NCBI RefSeq assembly: GCF_001613045.1
Contig: NZ_BDBP01000078.1
Coordinates: 1 to 49,058, forward strand
From: Nocardia lijiangensis NBRC 108240
GTDB taxonomy: Bacteria > Actinomycetota > Actinomycetes > Mycobacteriales > Mycobacteriaceae
Length of the DNA stretch: 49,058 bases
Reading direction: 5' to 3'
The translations under genes and the position numbers were made by a program. Positions within the stretch are counted from its first letter, which is position 1; each line of letters opens with the position of its first letter. Under the pieces are notes generated by a model. That model was not told the DNA's origin and searched no databases. It saw only the letters and a list, made by a program, of their open reading frames with translations. This document shows positions 16,915-25,407 of this stretch, piece by piece.

Positions 16915-17534
16915 ATGAGCATCGAATTCTTGCTGACGACGCTCGTCATCGTCGCCACCCCCGGCACCGGCGTCCTGTTCACTCTCGCGGCCGGACTGTC
17001 TCGCGGTGTGCGCGCCAGCATCGTCGCGGCCTTCGGCTGCACCCTCGGCATCGTCCCGCACATGATCGCGGCGATCACCGGTCTCGCGGCGCTGTTGAAC
17101 ACCAGCGCCGTCGCCTTCCAGACGTTGAAGTACCTCGGCGTCGCCTACCTGCTGTACATGGCGTGGAACACGGTGCGGGACAAGGGCGCGCTCGCCATTC
17201 CCGACGCCGAAACCGACCGGCCCGCGCCGAGCGCCCGCAAGGTGATCACCTCGGCGGTGTTGCTCAATATCTTGAATCCGAAGCTGACGATCTTCTTCTT
17301 CGCATTCCTTCCGCAGTTCGTGCCGGCGGGCGCGCCGAACGCGCTGCCCCGCATGCTCGAGCTGAGCGGCATCTTCATGCTGGCCACCCTGGTGGTGTTC
17401 GCCGCCTACGGCGCGTGCGCGGCGGCGGTGCGCACGTATGTCATCGCGCGGCCGATGGTGGTGACGTGGATGCGGCGGGTGTTCGGGGCGTCGTTCGTGG
17501 CGCTCCCGGGCGGCTGGCCGTGCAGAACCAGTAG
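16915..17534 (+). CDS. LysE/RhtB-family exporter with apparent 3' frameshift
   Basis: The reading frame from ATG 16915 encodes a LysE/RhtB amino-acid exporter: the early motif ATPGTGVLFTLAAGLSRG, a central KYLGVAYLLYMAW, and NPKLTIFFFAFLPQFV, with about five or six membrane segments. Near the expected end (VFGASFVAL, about 17485-17505) the frame stays open and runs antisense through the next gene to 18255, with no family sequence. The adjacent frame supplies a normal ending, GRLAVQNQ and TAG at 17532-17534. One inserted or deleted base in the GC run near 17505-17515 would restore a protein of about 206 residues. This could be a sequencing error or a real mutation. The substrate is unknown. 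Confidence 0.75.
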
Positions 17535-17541
17535 CCGCCGG

Positions 17542-18186
17542 TCAGAACTCCACGCGGGTCCACGGGACGCGCGCGAGTTCGTCCCGCTCGCCGGTGGTCC
17601 ACGCCCAGATCAGGGCGGCGACCGTGGACGGGTCGCTGACCGTGGTGCCGTAGTGCCGATCGGGTCCGCCGTCGCGATATTCGATCGTGTATTCGCTGGG
17701 CTTGCCGCGGTAGGTCTGGATGTAGTCGTGGTCGCCCCGTTCCACGATCAGGTACGGGTTCGGCGCCGCGAGCTCCGGAACCCACTGCCGCACAAGCGCT
17801 TCGGTGAGATACGGGAACGCGCCCGCGCCGCCGTGGGTGACGGTGACCGGCACGTGCCCCGCCGGATCGATCAACCAGGCCAGCTGCGGGTCGTAGATCG
17901 CGTAGCCGCGCGGCGTCGCGATCTCGAACAGCAGGTGCCGCACGTAGCCGATCGCGTCGTACGGGCATGCCACGTGCAGCACGGCCCCGTTCGCCGCCCC
18001 ACCCACCGACTCCTCGCTGAGAAAGCTGTCCTCTTCCGGCAGCTCCAGATTCCGCTCGTTGATCTCCGCCGCCATCACCGCGACCACCTCGGCCTCGGCC
18101 ACCCCCTGCTGCCCGACCAGATACGCCTCCACCTCGGTCGGGTTCGCAGCAACACCGGACGGCAACAACACGTGGTCGTAGTTCAC
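17542..18186 (-). CDS. Conserved hypothetical protein
   Basis: A 214-residue soluble acidic protein without signal peptide or membrane segments. The N-terminal half has an odd helix rich in Glu/Val/Ala; the C-terminal half carries YLIVERGDHDYIQTY and IEYRDGGPDRHYGTTV, ending in WAWTTGERDELARVPWTRVEF. Tails with a YRDG..DRHY and W..VEF pattern recur in actinobacterial proteins of unknown function, some thought to be immunity-like, but I cannot assign one. The codon bias looks native. It is convergent with the LysE gene, eight bases from its TAG. Confidence 0.65.
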   Translation of the reverse strand: MNYDHVLLPSGVAANPTEVEAYLVGQQGVAEAEVVAVMAAEINERNLELPEEDSFLSEESVGGAANGAVLHVACPYDAIGYVRHLLFEIATPRGYAIYDPQLAWLIDPAGHVPVTVTHGGAGAFPYLTEALVRQWVPELAAPNPYLIVERGDHDYIQTYRGKPSEYTIEYRDGGPDRHYGTTVSDPSTVAALIWAWTTGERDELARVPWTRVEF

Positions 18187-18234
18187 CCGGCCAGCGTACG
18201 GGGAGCTACTGTGGGGCCACCGGGTCAGGCGGGG

Positions 18235-18438
18235 TCAGGCGTGGCGGCGGGTTGAGGTTTCGGTCGCGCAGGCGCAGCCGCCTGCTATGACGGCGCAGTC
18301 GACGACGAAGGTGTGGCGGGCGTGGCAGAAGGCGGTGCAGGCGGCGTCGGTGCATTCGGGGTCGCGGCCCGCGTGGACGATCAAGGTGCCGTGGCAGTGG
18401 TCTACCGCGGATTCGCAGGATGTACAGGTCACGCGCAT
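18235..18438 (-). CDS. Cysteine-rich 67-residue miniprotein
   Basis: The ATG at 18438 has a strong GGAGG ribosome site six bases upstream. The protein has nine cysteines in 67 residues (5, 8, 15, 29, 34, 38, 48, 55, 57) plus five histidines (14, 16, 22, 39, 42). The spacing CxxC, then CHGTL, and C-x4-C-x3-CH suggests a zinc- or iron-sulfur-binding mini-domain, but no named family is recognised. No signal peptide is evident, so it is probably cytoplasmic and metal-binding rather than disulfide-bonded. Longer upstream extension in frame looks non-coding. Confidence 0.65.
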   Translation of the reverse strand: MRVTCTSCESAVDHCHGTLIVHAGRDPECTDAACTAFCHARHTFVVDCAVIAGGCACATETSTRRHA

Positions 18439-18827
18439 GGGACCTCCTGACGAGATCGGTTGGTGATTCGGTCTTAGCACTCGCCTCGGCCCGGTGGTGG
18501 GAGGCGGGACGGGCGTGTCGGCGGTTTGCTCGGCGCGGGATCGTTGGCCGAAGACGTTGCGCGCCAAGCTCGGGAGTCCCGCGAGGGTCGTGCAATCGCG
18601 TCGCAATCGCTGCGTCGAGGGGGGTGGACACACCGCGACTCGGGGCGATCGCGCGGATTCACATGCGAAGATGGCAGCACAGTCGACCGATGTCGGCGCG
18701 CAAGGCGAGCTGGATTCACGCCGGACCCGCACCGTCTGGGGACCGGTCGGCGACCGGTGCGGCGCGGACCGGACGCACGTCCGTCACGGCCGAACGCGCA
18801 ACGTCTGACAGCGGAGGTGAGGTCGGC
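18439..18827. promoter_or_regulatory. 389-base divergent intergenic region with spaced direct repeats
   Basis: No convincing gene. Two pairs of direct repeats are each spaced by 11 bases, about one helical turn. GCAATCGC is at 18592-18599 and 18603-18610, and GACCGGT is at 18741-18747 and 18752-18758, with a further GACCGG nearby at 18777-18782. Such spacing suits binding of a dimeric regulator on one face of DNA upstream of the ATP-grasp operon. The binding protein is unknown. Confidence 0.35.
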
Positions 18828-21560
18828 ATGGTCGCCGATGCGGGGCCCCCGGCGGCGACCACCGCCGACGTGCGGGAACAGATCGCCGCGCAGTTCGCGC
18901 GGTACCGGGCCGAGGGCGGGCACAGCGGGGCTTACGACGAATGCGGCAGGCCGACCGGCGACTACTACGACGAACTGGTCGACGCCGACGGCGCCGTGCG
19001 GCAGATGTGGTCGGAGCTCTCGGCCGATTTCGTCGAGATCGGCATCGCCGGGCTCGGCAGGCTGGACACCAGGGTGCGCAGGCTGATCGAGGACGACGGC
19101 ATCACCTACACCGAGGTGGTACGGGCGGGCGAGGCCGCGATTCCGACCCCGTGGCGACTGGACCCGATCCCGCTGCTGGTCTCCGCCGACGACTGGACCC
19201 GGCTGGAGGCCGGGCTCGTGCAACGCTCCCGGGTGCTGGACGAGGTGCTCACCGACGTCTACGGTTCGCGCCGCACCATCACCTCCGGCCTGCTGCCGCC
19301 GGAGGTGGTGTTCGGCAACGCGGGCTATGTGCGCGCCGCGCACGGCATCACGATTCCCGGACGGCACCAGCTGTTCCTGCACGCCTGCGACATCAGCCGG
19401 TGGGGTGACGGCGAATTCCGCGCCATCGCCGACTGGGCGCAGGCGCCGTCGGGTGCTGGTTACGCGCTGGCCGACCGGCGCGTGGTCTCGACCGCGATCC
19501 CGGAGGCGTTCGAGCACTCCAGCCCGCGCCCCCTGACACCGTTCGCCAGGGCGATGCGGCTGTTGCTCATCGAAGCGGCGCCGGTGGCCGACGACGATCC
19601 GGTGGTGGTGGTGCTGAGCCCTGGCGTGCATTCCGAAACCGCCTTCGATCAGGCGTATCTCGCGTCGACGCTGGGTTTCCCGCTGGTGGAGAGCGCCGAT
19701 CTGGTGGTGCGCGACGGCGCGCTGTGGATGCGTTCGCTCGGCACGTTGCGGCGGGTGGACGTGGTGCTGCGGCGGGTCGACGCGGAATTCTCCGATCCGC
19801 TCGACTTGCGGCCGGATTCGCATCTCGGGGTGGTCGGCCTGGTCGAGGTGCTGCGCCGCGGCGCCGTCACGGTGGTGAACACGCTGGGCAGCGGATTGCT
19901 GGAAAACCCGGCGCTGACAGGGTTTCTGCCGCGGATCTCCCGCGCGCTGCTCGGTGAGGACCTGCTGCTCGACAGCGCGCCCTCGTACTGGGGCGGCGAC
20001 CCGAGCGAGCGTTCCCATCTGCTCGCCAATCTGGACAACCTGATCATCCGTTCGGCGGTGGACGGCGCGACGCTGTTCGGTCCGGATCTCTCCACGACGA
20101 TGCGCGAGGAGTTGCGGCGGCGCATCGAGGCGAACGGCTGGAAATGGGTGGGCCAGGAACCGTCCCAGTTCTCGGTGGCCCCGGCCGTGCAGGGGTACGG
20201 CGGCTTGGCCGCGGCGCCGGTGGGCATGCGGCTGTTCTCGCTGGCCCGCCGCGGCGGATACACCGCGATGGCGGGCGGCCTCGGCCAGCTGCGTCAGCGC
20301 ACCCGGCCGGACGGGGTGGTGATCAAGGTTGCCGCCAAGGATGTCTGGGTCCGCGCGGCACCCGCGGCGACGACGGCCGTCAGCGCCGAAGCTCCGCACG
20401 AGGCCCGCGAGCGGCGGACCGCGCCCGTCGTCGAGGCGATCAGCTCGCCGCGCGTGCTCAGCGATCTGTTCTGGATGGGTCGCTACGGCGAACGTGCCGA
20501 GGCGGCGGTGCGCCTGCTCATCGCCACCCACGATCGCTACCAGGACTATCGCTACCGGCCATGGATGGAGGGCGCGGAGGCGGTGCCCGTGCTGATGTCC
20601 GCGCTGGCCGCGATGACCTGCACCGTCGCGCCGGACGCGGTGATCCACGGCGACGACGCGCATCCTCCCGCCGCTGAGTCACCTGGCGCGGCAACGGGTT
20701 TCCCGGTTTCGGAGCGCTCGCAGCACGGCAACGGCTGGGTGTCCGCCGTGGCGGGCGCGTCCCGCGAGGGGCACGACTATCTCGAATCGCTGACCATCGA
20801 CCGTGAGCTGTCCGGATCGCTGGCCTTCGCGATCGACCGGTACGGCTCGTCGGCCCGCGCTGTGCGCGACCAGCTCTCGCAGGACACCTGGATGATCCTC
20901 AGCGCGGTGGACCGGGCGCTCGCCGAATACCGTGGCAGCGGAGGCGATCAGGAGACGGCGCTCTCGGCGGTGCACTCGCTGACGCTCGCCGCCCTGCTCT
21001 CGCTGTCCGGCATCTGGGCCGAATCCGTGGTGCGCGACATCGGTTGGTGCGTCATGGATATCGGCAAGCGCATCGAGCGCGGGCTGGCGGTGACGGCGCT
21101 GCTGTCCGCGGCGTTGACCGAGACCTACCCCGCGGAGGCCGAGCGCGTGGTCACCGAGGCGGTGCTGGAGGCGGCCGAGTCGTCGGTGAGTTACCGTCGG
21201 CGACACCGGGATTCGGTGCGGGTATCAGCGGTCGCGGGCCTGCTGCTGTTCGACGCGGCCAATCCGCGGTCGCTGGCCTACCAGCTGGAACGGCTCGCGG
21301 CCGATTTCGCCGCGCTGCCCGGCGCTTCGGGATCCTCACGGCCGCAACGGTTGCTCGCCGACGCACAGCGCATGCTGCGCCGCCTCGACCCGGACGAGCT
21401 GGAGGTCACCGACGAGAGCGGAAGGCGCACCGAATTGGCCGAGCTGCTCGACGGCGTGCACCTGCGCCTGTGCAAGGTCGCGGAATCCTTCGAGACGACG
21501 AAACTCTCGCTGCCGGTGGGTATTCAGCCGCTGTGGGGCAGCACGCGGGTGGTCGGATGA
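18828..21560 (+). CDS. Circularly permuted type-2 ATP-grasp / alpha-E fusion protein
   Basis: The 910-residue protein fuses two families often encoded by separate genes. The first, to about residue 500, is the circularly permuted ATP-grasp (DUF404/DUF407): AYDECGRPTGDYYDELV, a central PGVHSETAFDQAYLASTLGFPLVE and later VQGYGGLAAAPVGMRLFSLARRGGYTAMAGGLGQ. The second, from about 540, is the alpha-E (DUF403) helical domain, starting SPRVLSDLFWMGRYGERAEAAVRLL. ATP-grasp ligases join a carboxylate to an amine; members of this group are predicted to make small peptides, but the substrate is unknown. ATG at 18828 follows GGAGG; earlier in-frame codons have no family sequence. It overlaps the transglutaminase gene by four bases. 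Confidence 0.9.
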   Translation: MVADAGPPAATTADVREQIAAQFARYRAEGGHSGAYDECGRPTGDYYDELVDADGAVRQMWSELSADFVEIGIAGLGRLDTRVRRLIEDDGITYTEVVRAGEAAIPTPWRLDPIPLLVSADDWTRLEAGLVQRSRVLDEVLTDVYGSRRTITSGLLPPEVVFGNAGYVRAAHGITIPGRHQLFLHACDISRWGDGEFRAIADWAQAPSGAGYALADRRVVSTAIPEAFEHSSPRPLTPFARAMRLLLIEAAPVADDDPVVVVLSPGVHSETAFDQAYLASTLGFPLVESADLVVRDGALWMRSLGTLRRVDVVLRRVDAEFSDPLDLRPDSHLGVVGLVEVLRRGAVTVVNTLGSGLLENPALTGFLPRISRALLGEDLLLDSAPSYWGGDPSERSHLLANLDNLIIRSAVDGATLFGPDLSTTMREELRRRIEANGWKWVGQEPSQFSVAPAVQGYGGLAAAPVGMRLFSLARRGGYTAMAGGLGQLRQRTRPDGVVIKVAAKDVWVRAAPAATTAVSAEAPHEARERRTAPVVEAISSPRVLSDLFWMGRYGERAEAAVRLLIATHDRYQDYRYRPWMEGAEAVPVLMSALAAMTCTVAPDAVIHGDDAHPPAAESPGAATGFPVSERSQHGNGWVSAVAGASREGHDYLESLTIDRELSGSLAFAIDRYGSSARAVRDQLSQDTWMILSAVDRALAEYRGSGGDQETALSAVHSLTLAALLSLSGIWAESVVRDIGWCVMDIGKRIERGLAVTALLSAALTETYPAEAERVVTEAVLEAAESSVSYRRRHRDSVRVSAVAGLLLFDAANPRSLAYQLERLAADFAALPGASGSSRPQRLLADAQRMLRRLDPDELEVTDESGRRTELAELLDGVHLRLCKVAESFETTKLSLPVGIQPLWGSTRVVG

Positions 21561-22471
21561 TCGGCGGCAACGGCGTGACCCGGCGGTATCGGGTGGCCCA
21601 TCGCACCACGTACTCCTACTCCGAGGATGTCACCAACTCCTACGGGCGCGCCTACCTGACTCCGCGGGAGTTCCCCGGTCAGCGGCTGCTCACGCACGAC
21701 GTGCACATCGACCCGGTGCCCTCGGACCGGTCCATCGGCACCGACGTCTACGGCAACACCACCTGCTATTTCCACGTCACGGCCGAACATCGGGCGCTGG
21801 TGGTGAGCGCGGAGTCGACGGTCGAGGTCGACCCGCCCGGCGAGCTGACCGACGGCCCGGCGATGCAGCCGTGGGAGTCCGCCCGCCCCGGCGGCGCGAA
21901 CGGTCCGCTCGCCGTGGAATTCACCCTCGACCTGCACCCGCCGGAGATCACCAACGAGATCACCGCGTACGCCGCGCAATCGCTCACCCCGGGCCGTCCG
22001 CTGCTGGCCGCGGTGACCGAGCTGACCACCCGCATCCACCGCGACTTCACCTACCGGTCCGGCTCGACGAACGTCTCGACCAGGGTCATCGACGTGTTCG
22101 CCGCGCGCGCGGGCGTCTGCCAGGATTTCGCCAGGATCGGCGCGGCCTGCCTGCGGTCGCACGGGCTGGCCGCGCGGTACGTGTCCGGCTATCTGGCCAC
22201 CGACCCGCCGCCGGGCAAGGAGCGCATGGTCGGCGCCGATGCCACGCACGCCTGGGCGGCGGTGTGGATACCGGCGGAGAGCCCGGCCGAACGTGCGGGC
22301 CGCTGGATCGGCTTCGACCCCACCAACGATCAACTCGCCGACGAGCGCTACGTCGTCGCCGCGTGGGGTCGCGACTACGCGGACGTGCCGCCGCTGCGCG
22401 GCATCATCTACACCGAGGCCAAGGAGAGCACGATCACCGTGTCGGTGGACGTCGCCCCGGTGGAGTTGTGA
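21557..22471 (+). CDS. Transglutaminase-like cysteine protease family protein
   Basis: A 304-residue protein of the bacterial transglutaminase type. The N-terminal beta domain (about 1-110, RYRVAHRTTYSYSEDVTNSYG) is followed by a papain-like core with Cys188 (AGVCQDFAR), His231 (DATHAWAAVW) and Asp254 (GFDPTND), a complete triad. It could cleave or crosslink isopeptide bonds. Its start overlaps the stop of the ATP-grasp/alpha-E gene (ATGA), a linkage that is conserved widely, so the three activities probably make and trim one peptide-like product. It has no signal peptide. It converges with gatD 11 bases on. Confidence 0.92.
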   Translation: MIGGNGVTRRYRVAHRTTYSYSEDVTNSYGRAYLTPREFPGQRLLTHDVHIDPVPSDRSIGTDVYGNTTCYFHVTAEHRALVVSAESTVEVDPPGELTDGPAMQPWESARPGGANGPLAVEFTLDLHPPEITNEITAYAAQSLTPGRPLLAAVTELTTRIHRDFTYRSGSTNVSTRVIDVFAARAGVCQDFARIGAACLRSHGLAARYVSGYLATDPPPGKERMVGADATHAWAAVWIPAESPAERAGRWIGFDPTNDQLADERYVVAAWGRDYADVPPLRGIIYTEAKESTITVSVDVAPVEL

Positions 22472-22482
22472 TGCCCCGGGCC

Positions 22483-23193
22483 TCAGGCGCGGAGGCGTTC
22501 GCGGCGGAGCTGGTCGACCTCGGGGAGGTTCAGCGGCTCGAGCGTGTCGATGCCGAGGGCTCGGGTGAGCAGCAGGTCGGCCAGTTCAGGGTTGCGGGCG
22601 AGGGCGGGGCCGTGCATATAGGTGCCGATCACCGAGCCTTGGACCACGCCCTCGAGGCCGTCGCCGACGCCGTTGCCGACGCCGCGGGTGACTCGTGCCA
22701 ATCCGGTCGCCGCGGAGCCGAGTTTCGTTCCGCCGCGATGATTTTCGAAGCCGGTAAGCGGCGCGGTGAGACCGGCCAGCATGGGGCTGGTGGTCACCTC
22801 GCCGATGGCGCGCTTGGCTTGGGGTGCGGTGGTCACGTCGATGAGGCCGACGCCGTCGACGCGCTCGCCCGACGAGGTCTCGTACCAGTTGCCGAGCACC
22901 TGGATGGCCGCGCAGATGGCAAGCACCGGTGCGCCTTTCGCGGCCGCCTCCTGGAGCCCCGGGTAGCGCTGCAAGTGCCGGGTGGCCAGCCGCTGTGCCG
23001 AATCCTCCGCGCCGCCGAGGGTGTAGATGTCCAGCGAGTTCGGGACCGGTTCGGGCAGCGTGATTTCCACGATCTCCGCGTCGTAGCCGCGCATGCGCAG
23101 CCGCTGGCGCAACACGACGGCGTTGCCGCCGTCGCCGTAGGTGCCCATCACATCGGGCAGTACGAGGCCGATCCGTACCGTCGAGTCACCCAT
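22483..23193 (-). CDS. gatD: Lipid II isoglutaminyl synthase, glutaminase subunit GatD
   Basis: A 236-residue class I glutamine amidotransferase of the CobB/CobQ-like type. The nucleophile is Cys94 in LAICAAIQVLG, the partner His194 in TYMHGPAL, and the Gly-rich TYGDGGNAVVLRQR at the N-terminus is typical. GatD splits glutamine and passes ammonia to MurT, which amidates the alpha-carboxyl of D-Glu in lipid II. It corresponds to Rv3713. Its ATG overlaps the end of murT by eight bases, so it is second in the operon and translation is coupled. This amidation is needed for normal peptidoglycan crosslinking. Confidence 0.95.
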   Translation of the reverse strand: MGDSTVRIGLVLPDVMGTYGDGGNAVVLRQRLRMRGYDAEIVEITLPEPVPNSLDIYTLGGAEDSAQRLATRHLQRYPGLQEAAAKGAPVLAICAAIQVLGNWYETSSGERVDGVGLIDVTTAPQAKRAIGEVTTSPMLAGLTAPLTGFENHRGGTKLGSAATGLARVTRGVGNGVGDGLEGVVQGSVIGTYMHGPALARNPELADLLLTRALGIDTLEPLNLPEVDQLRRERLRA

Positions 23194-24421
23194 GATTCTC
23201 CAAGTCGCGGTTGAGGTCGCGGAACGCGGTGTAGTTGGCGAGCACCTCGACCTGTCCGGGCGGGCAGGAGGCGATGGCGCGCAAGGGATCCGGCACGGTG
23301 GTGTGCTCGACGCCCGCGTAGGTGAGGCGCACCGCGAGGTCGGTGGCGCGCTCGCCGGAGGCGACCACCTGCACGCCTTCGAAGTGCTCGAAACGCACGT
23401 CCCACAGCCAGGACAGGTCCTCGCCGTCGGGCACCTGCCCGTTCACCGCGATCACCAGTCCGGCCGCGGTCGGCTCGATCATCGACAGCGCTTCCTGCCA
23501 GCCCGCCGGGTTCTTGGCGAGCAGCAGGCGCGCGGCGTGCTCGCCGACCTGCACGGTGCGGTAGCGCCCGGCGATCTCGCGCACCGTCCCCGCGGCCACG
23601 ACGGCCTTGGCCGCCTCCGCGCCGAGTGCGACCGCCGCGGCCACCGCCTGCGCGGCATTGCCACGGTTGGCCCGGCCGGGCAGCGCCAGCTCGAGCAGGT
23701 GGCGTTCACCGTCGGGGCCGACGAGCTCGTTCCCGTCGAGCTGCCAATCCGGTTGCGGGCGTTGGAAATCCGTTCCTGTGCTGCGCCAGTGCGCGCCTTC
23801 CCACACGATCGGCTCTCCGGAGCGCGGACAGCTCGTCGCGTCCATCGCCCAGCCGCTGCCCGCGGCGACCCACACCACGTTCGGGTGGTCGTAGGCGATC
23901 GAGGTCACCAGCACGTCGTCGCAGTTGGCGATCACCACGGTGTCGGGGTGGCGGGCGAGCCCCGCGCGCAACTTGCGCTCGATCATGTTGATCTCGCCGA
24001 CCCGGTCCAGCTGGTCGCGGCTGAGGTTCAGCAGCACCACGGCGGACGGGTTCAGCGAATCGCTGACGTGCGGCAGATGCAGTTCGTCCACCTCGATGGC
24101 GGCCAGCGGCACACCCTGGTGCGTGCTCAGCGCGGCGACGATGCCCGCGTCCATATTGGCGCCGTCGGCCTGCGTGGCGACCTGGCCGAGGGTGCTCAGC
24201 GCGGCGGTGGTCATCCGCGTCGTCGTCGACTTGCCATTGGTGCCGGTCACCAGCACCGTGCGCCTGCCGCGTCCGAGCTGATCCATGATCGTCGGGTCGA
24301 TCTTCAGCGCGATCAGGCCGCCGATCATCGAACCCTTGCCGCGACCCGCCTTCTGCGAGGCCCACGACGCTGCCGCCGCGGCCCGCAGGGCGATCCGCCC
24401 ACGCATCGATATCTTCGCCAC
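23186..24421 (-). CDS. murT: Lipid II isoglutaminyl synthase, Mur-ligase-like subunit MurT
   Basis: A 411-residue Mur-ligase-type protein. The ATP-binding loop TGTNGKST is at 59-66, followed by the middle domain (GANMDAGIV, AAIEVDELHLPHV) and the C-terminal MurT domain with RDLNRDLE. It activates the D-Glu carboxyl of lipid II and accepts ammonia from GatD. In Firmicute MurT a Cys4 zinc ribbon interrupts the middle domain; here the same place (about 195-225) keeps a single CPRSG and the other three cysteines look replaced. The start is GTG at 24421 with no ribosome site but a TAGACT box six bases upstream, suggesting a leaderless transcript. Confidence 0.94.
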   Translation of the reverse strand: MAKISMRGRIALRAAAAASWASQKAGRGKGSMIGGLIALKIDPTIMDQLGRGRRTVLVTGTNGKSTTTRMTTAALSTLGQVATQADGANMDAGIVAALSTHQGVPLAAIEVDELHLPHVSDSLNPSAVVLLNLSRDQLDRVGEINMIERKLRAGLARHPDTVVIANCDDVLVTSIAYDHPNVVWVAAGSGWAMDATSCPRSGEPIVWEGAHWRSTGTDFQRPQPDWQLDGNELVGPDGERHLLELALPGRANRGNAAQAVAAAVALGAEAAKAVVAAGTVREIAGRYRTVQVGEHAARLLLAKNPAGWQEALSMIEPTAAGLVIAVNGQVPDGEDLSWLWDVRFEHFEGVQVVASGERATDLAVRLTYAGVEHTTVPDPLRAIASCPPGQVEVLANYTAFRDLNRDLENHG

Positions 24422-24427
24422 GCCGAG

Positions 24428-24433
24428 AGTCTA
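24428..24433 (-). promoter_or_regulatory. -10 element giving a leaderless murT-gatD transcript
   Basis: On the reverse strand TAGACT ends six bases before the murT GTG, so transcription would begin at or within a base of the start codon. No ribosome site is seen between them. The 243-base gap up to the next gene has nothing else recognisable. Confidence 0.5.
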
Positions 24434-24664
24434 TGTGCGGGGTGCGGGGCGTGCTCCGACAGCGTCGGCCGGTGGGGAGGGGGTTGTGTTCACCGTCACT
24501 TCGAGGGTTGGTCCCACACACGGTTCACGCTCCTCACACAAGCGGTGGCGCTGTGCGGCGTATGCGGGGTGTGTGGGAGGCGCAGTCGCGGCGGGTGTTG
24601 GGTGAGTGTGGACGAAATCGACGGCACCACCTCAGAGCGACCTGGGTAGGTACACCCTGCGAAC

Positions 24665-25297
24665 TCAGTCCCGGTACAACTTCGCGGCGTAATTCTCCGG
24701 CGAGTAGTACCGCTCCAACTCCTCCACCGTCTCCGTGATATCCGGCATCACGTCCTTGGTCAGGCAGGCGGCGCTGGGCAGGGTATCGGCGGGCCACTGT
24801 TCCGGCTCCCACAGGTGGCTGCGGAGGAACGCCTTGGCGCAGTGGAAGAAGATCTGTTCGATCGCGACCTCGACGGCCAGGATCGGGCGGTGTCCCTTGA
24901 TCACCATGTCGTCGAAGTACGTGGCGTCGCGCACCAGGCGGGCGCGGCCGTTGATACGCAGGGTGTCGCGGCGGCCCGGGATCAGGAACAGCAGTCCGAC
25001 GTGCGGGTTGGCCAGGATGTTGAGGTAGCCGTCGGCCCTGCGGTTGCCCGGTCGTTCGGGGATGGCGAGGGTGTGGTCGTCGAGCACCTTCACGAAACCC
25101 GCCGGGTCGCCCTTGGGTGAGGCGTCGCAGTTGCCGTCGGCGTCGCTGGTGCTCATCACCAGGAAGGGGGAGCCGGCGATCCACTCGCGGTCGCGCGGGT
25201 GCAGCGCGACTCGTTCCTTGGCTGCCGCGCGCGGCATTACTGCGCCGAGCAGTGCGCGCAGGTCGGCGGGGTCGGTGATCTCCGTGGTCTCGCCCAT
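24665..25297 (-). CDS. PPOX-type FMN flavoprotein (pyridoxamine 5'-phosphate-oxidase family)
   Basis: A 210-residue split-barrel flavoprotein, close in style to the MSMEG_1061-type family. The core has FLVMSTSDADGNCDASPKGDPAGFVKVLDDHTLAIPE, a Gly-Asn-Arg (PGNRRADGYLNIL) loop and LFLIPGRRDTLRINGRA, all characteristic for FMN or F420 binding. The role (flavin-dependent reduction, or a general stress flavoprotein) is not predictable. The start ATG 25297 fits the family; a longer frame to 25516 adds an unlikely Arg-rich segment. No ribosome site is obvious. It stands alone, 110 bases from the flavin oxidoreductase gene. Confidence 0.85.
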   Translation of the reverse strand: MGETTEITDPADLRALLGAVMPRAAAKERVALHPRDREWIAGSPFLVMSTSDADGNCDASPKGDPAGFVKVLDDHTLAIPERPGNRRADGYLNILANPHVGLLFLIPGRRDTLRINGRARLVRDATYFDDMVIKGHRPILAVEVAIEQIFFHCAKAFLRSHLWEPEQWPADTLPSAACLTKDVMPDITETVEELERYYSPENYAAKLYRD

Positions 25298-25407
25298 ACT
25301 TCGATTGAAGCACCGTCCCGGCCCCGCGGACGACCGAATATCGAGTTGCGGCAGGGAGATGCGCCACAGCCGCGCGCGCCGCCGGACGAAGTCGTCGGCC
25401 GATACGG

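Noticed and set aside
17535..18255. A continuation of the LysE frame by about 240 residues
   Set aside because: It is antisense to the hypothetical gene at 17542-18186 and shows no exporter sequence; a frameshift explains it better.
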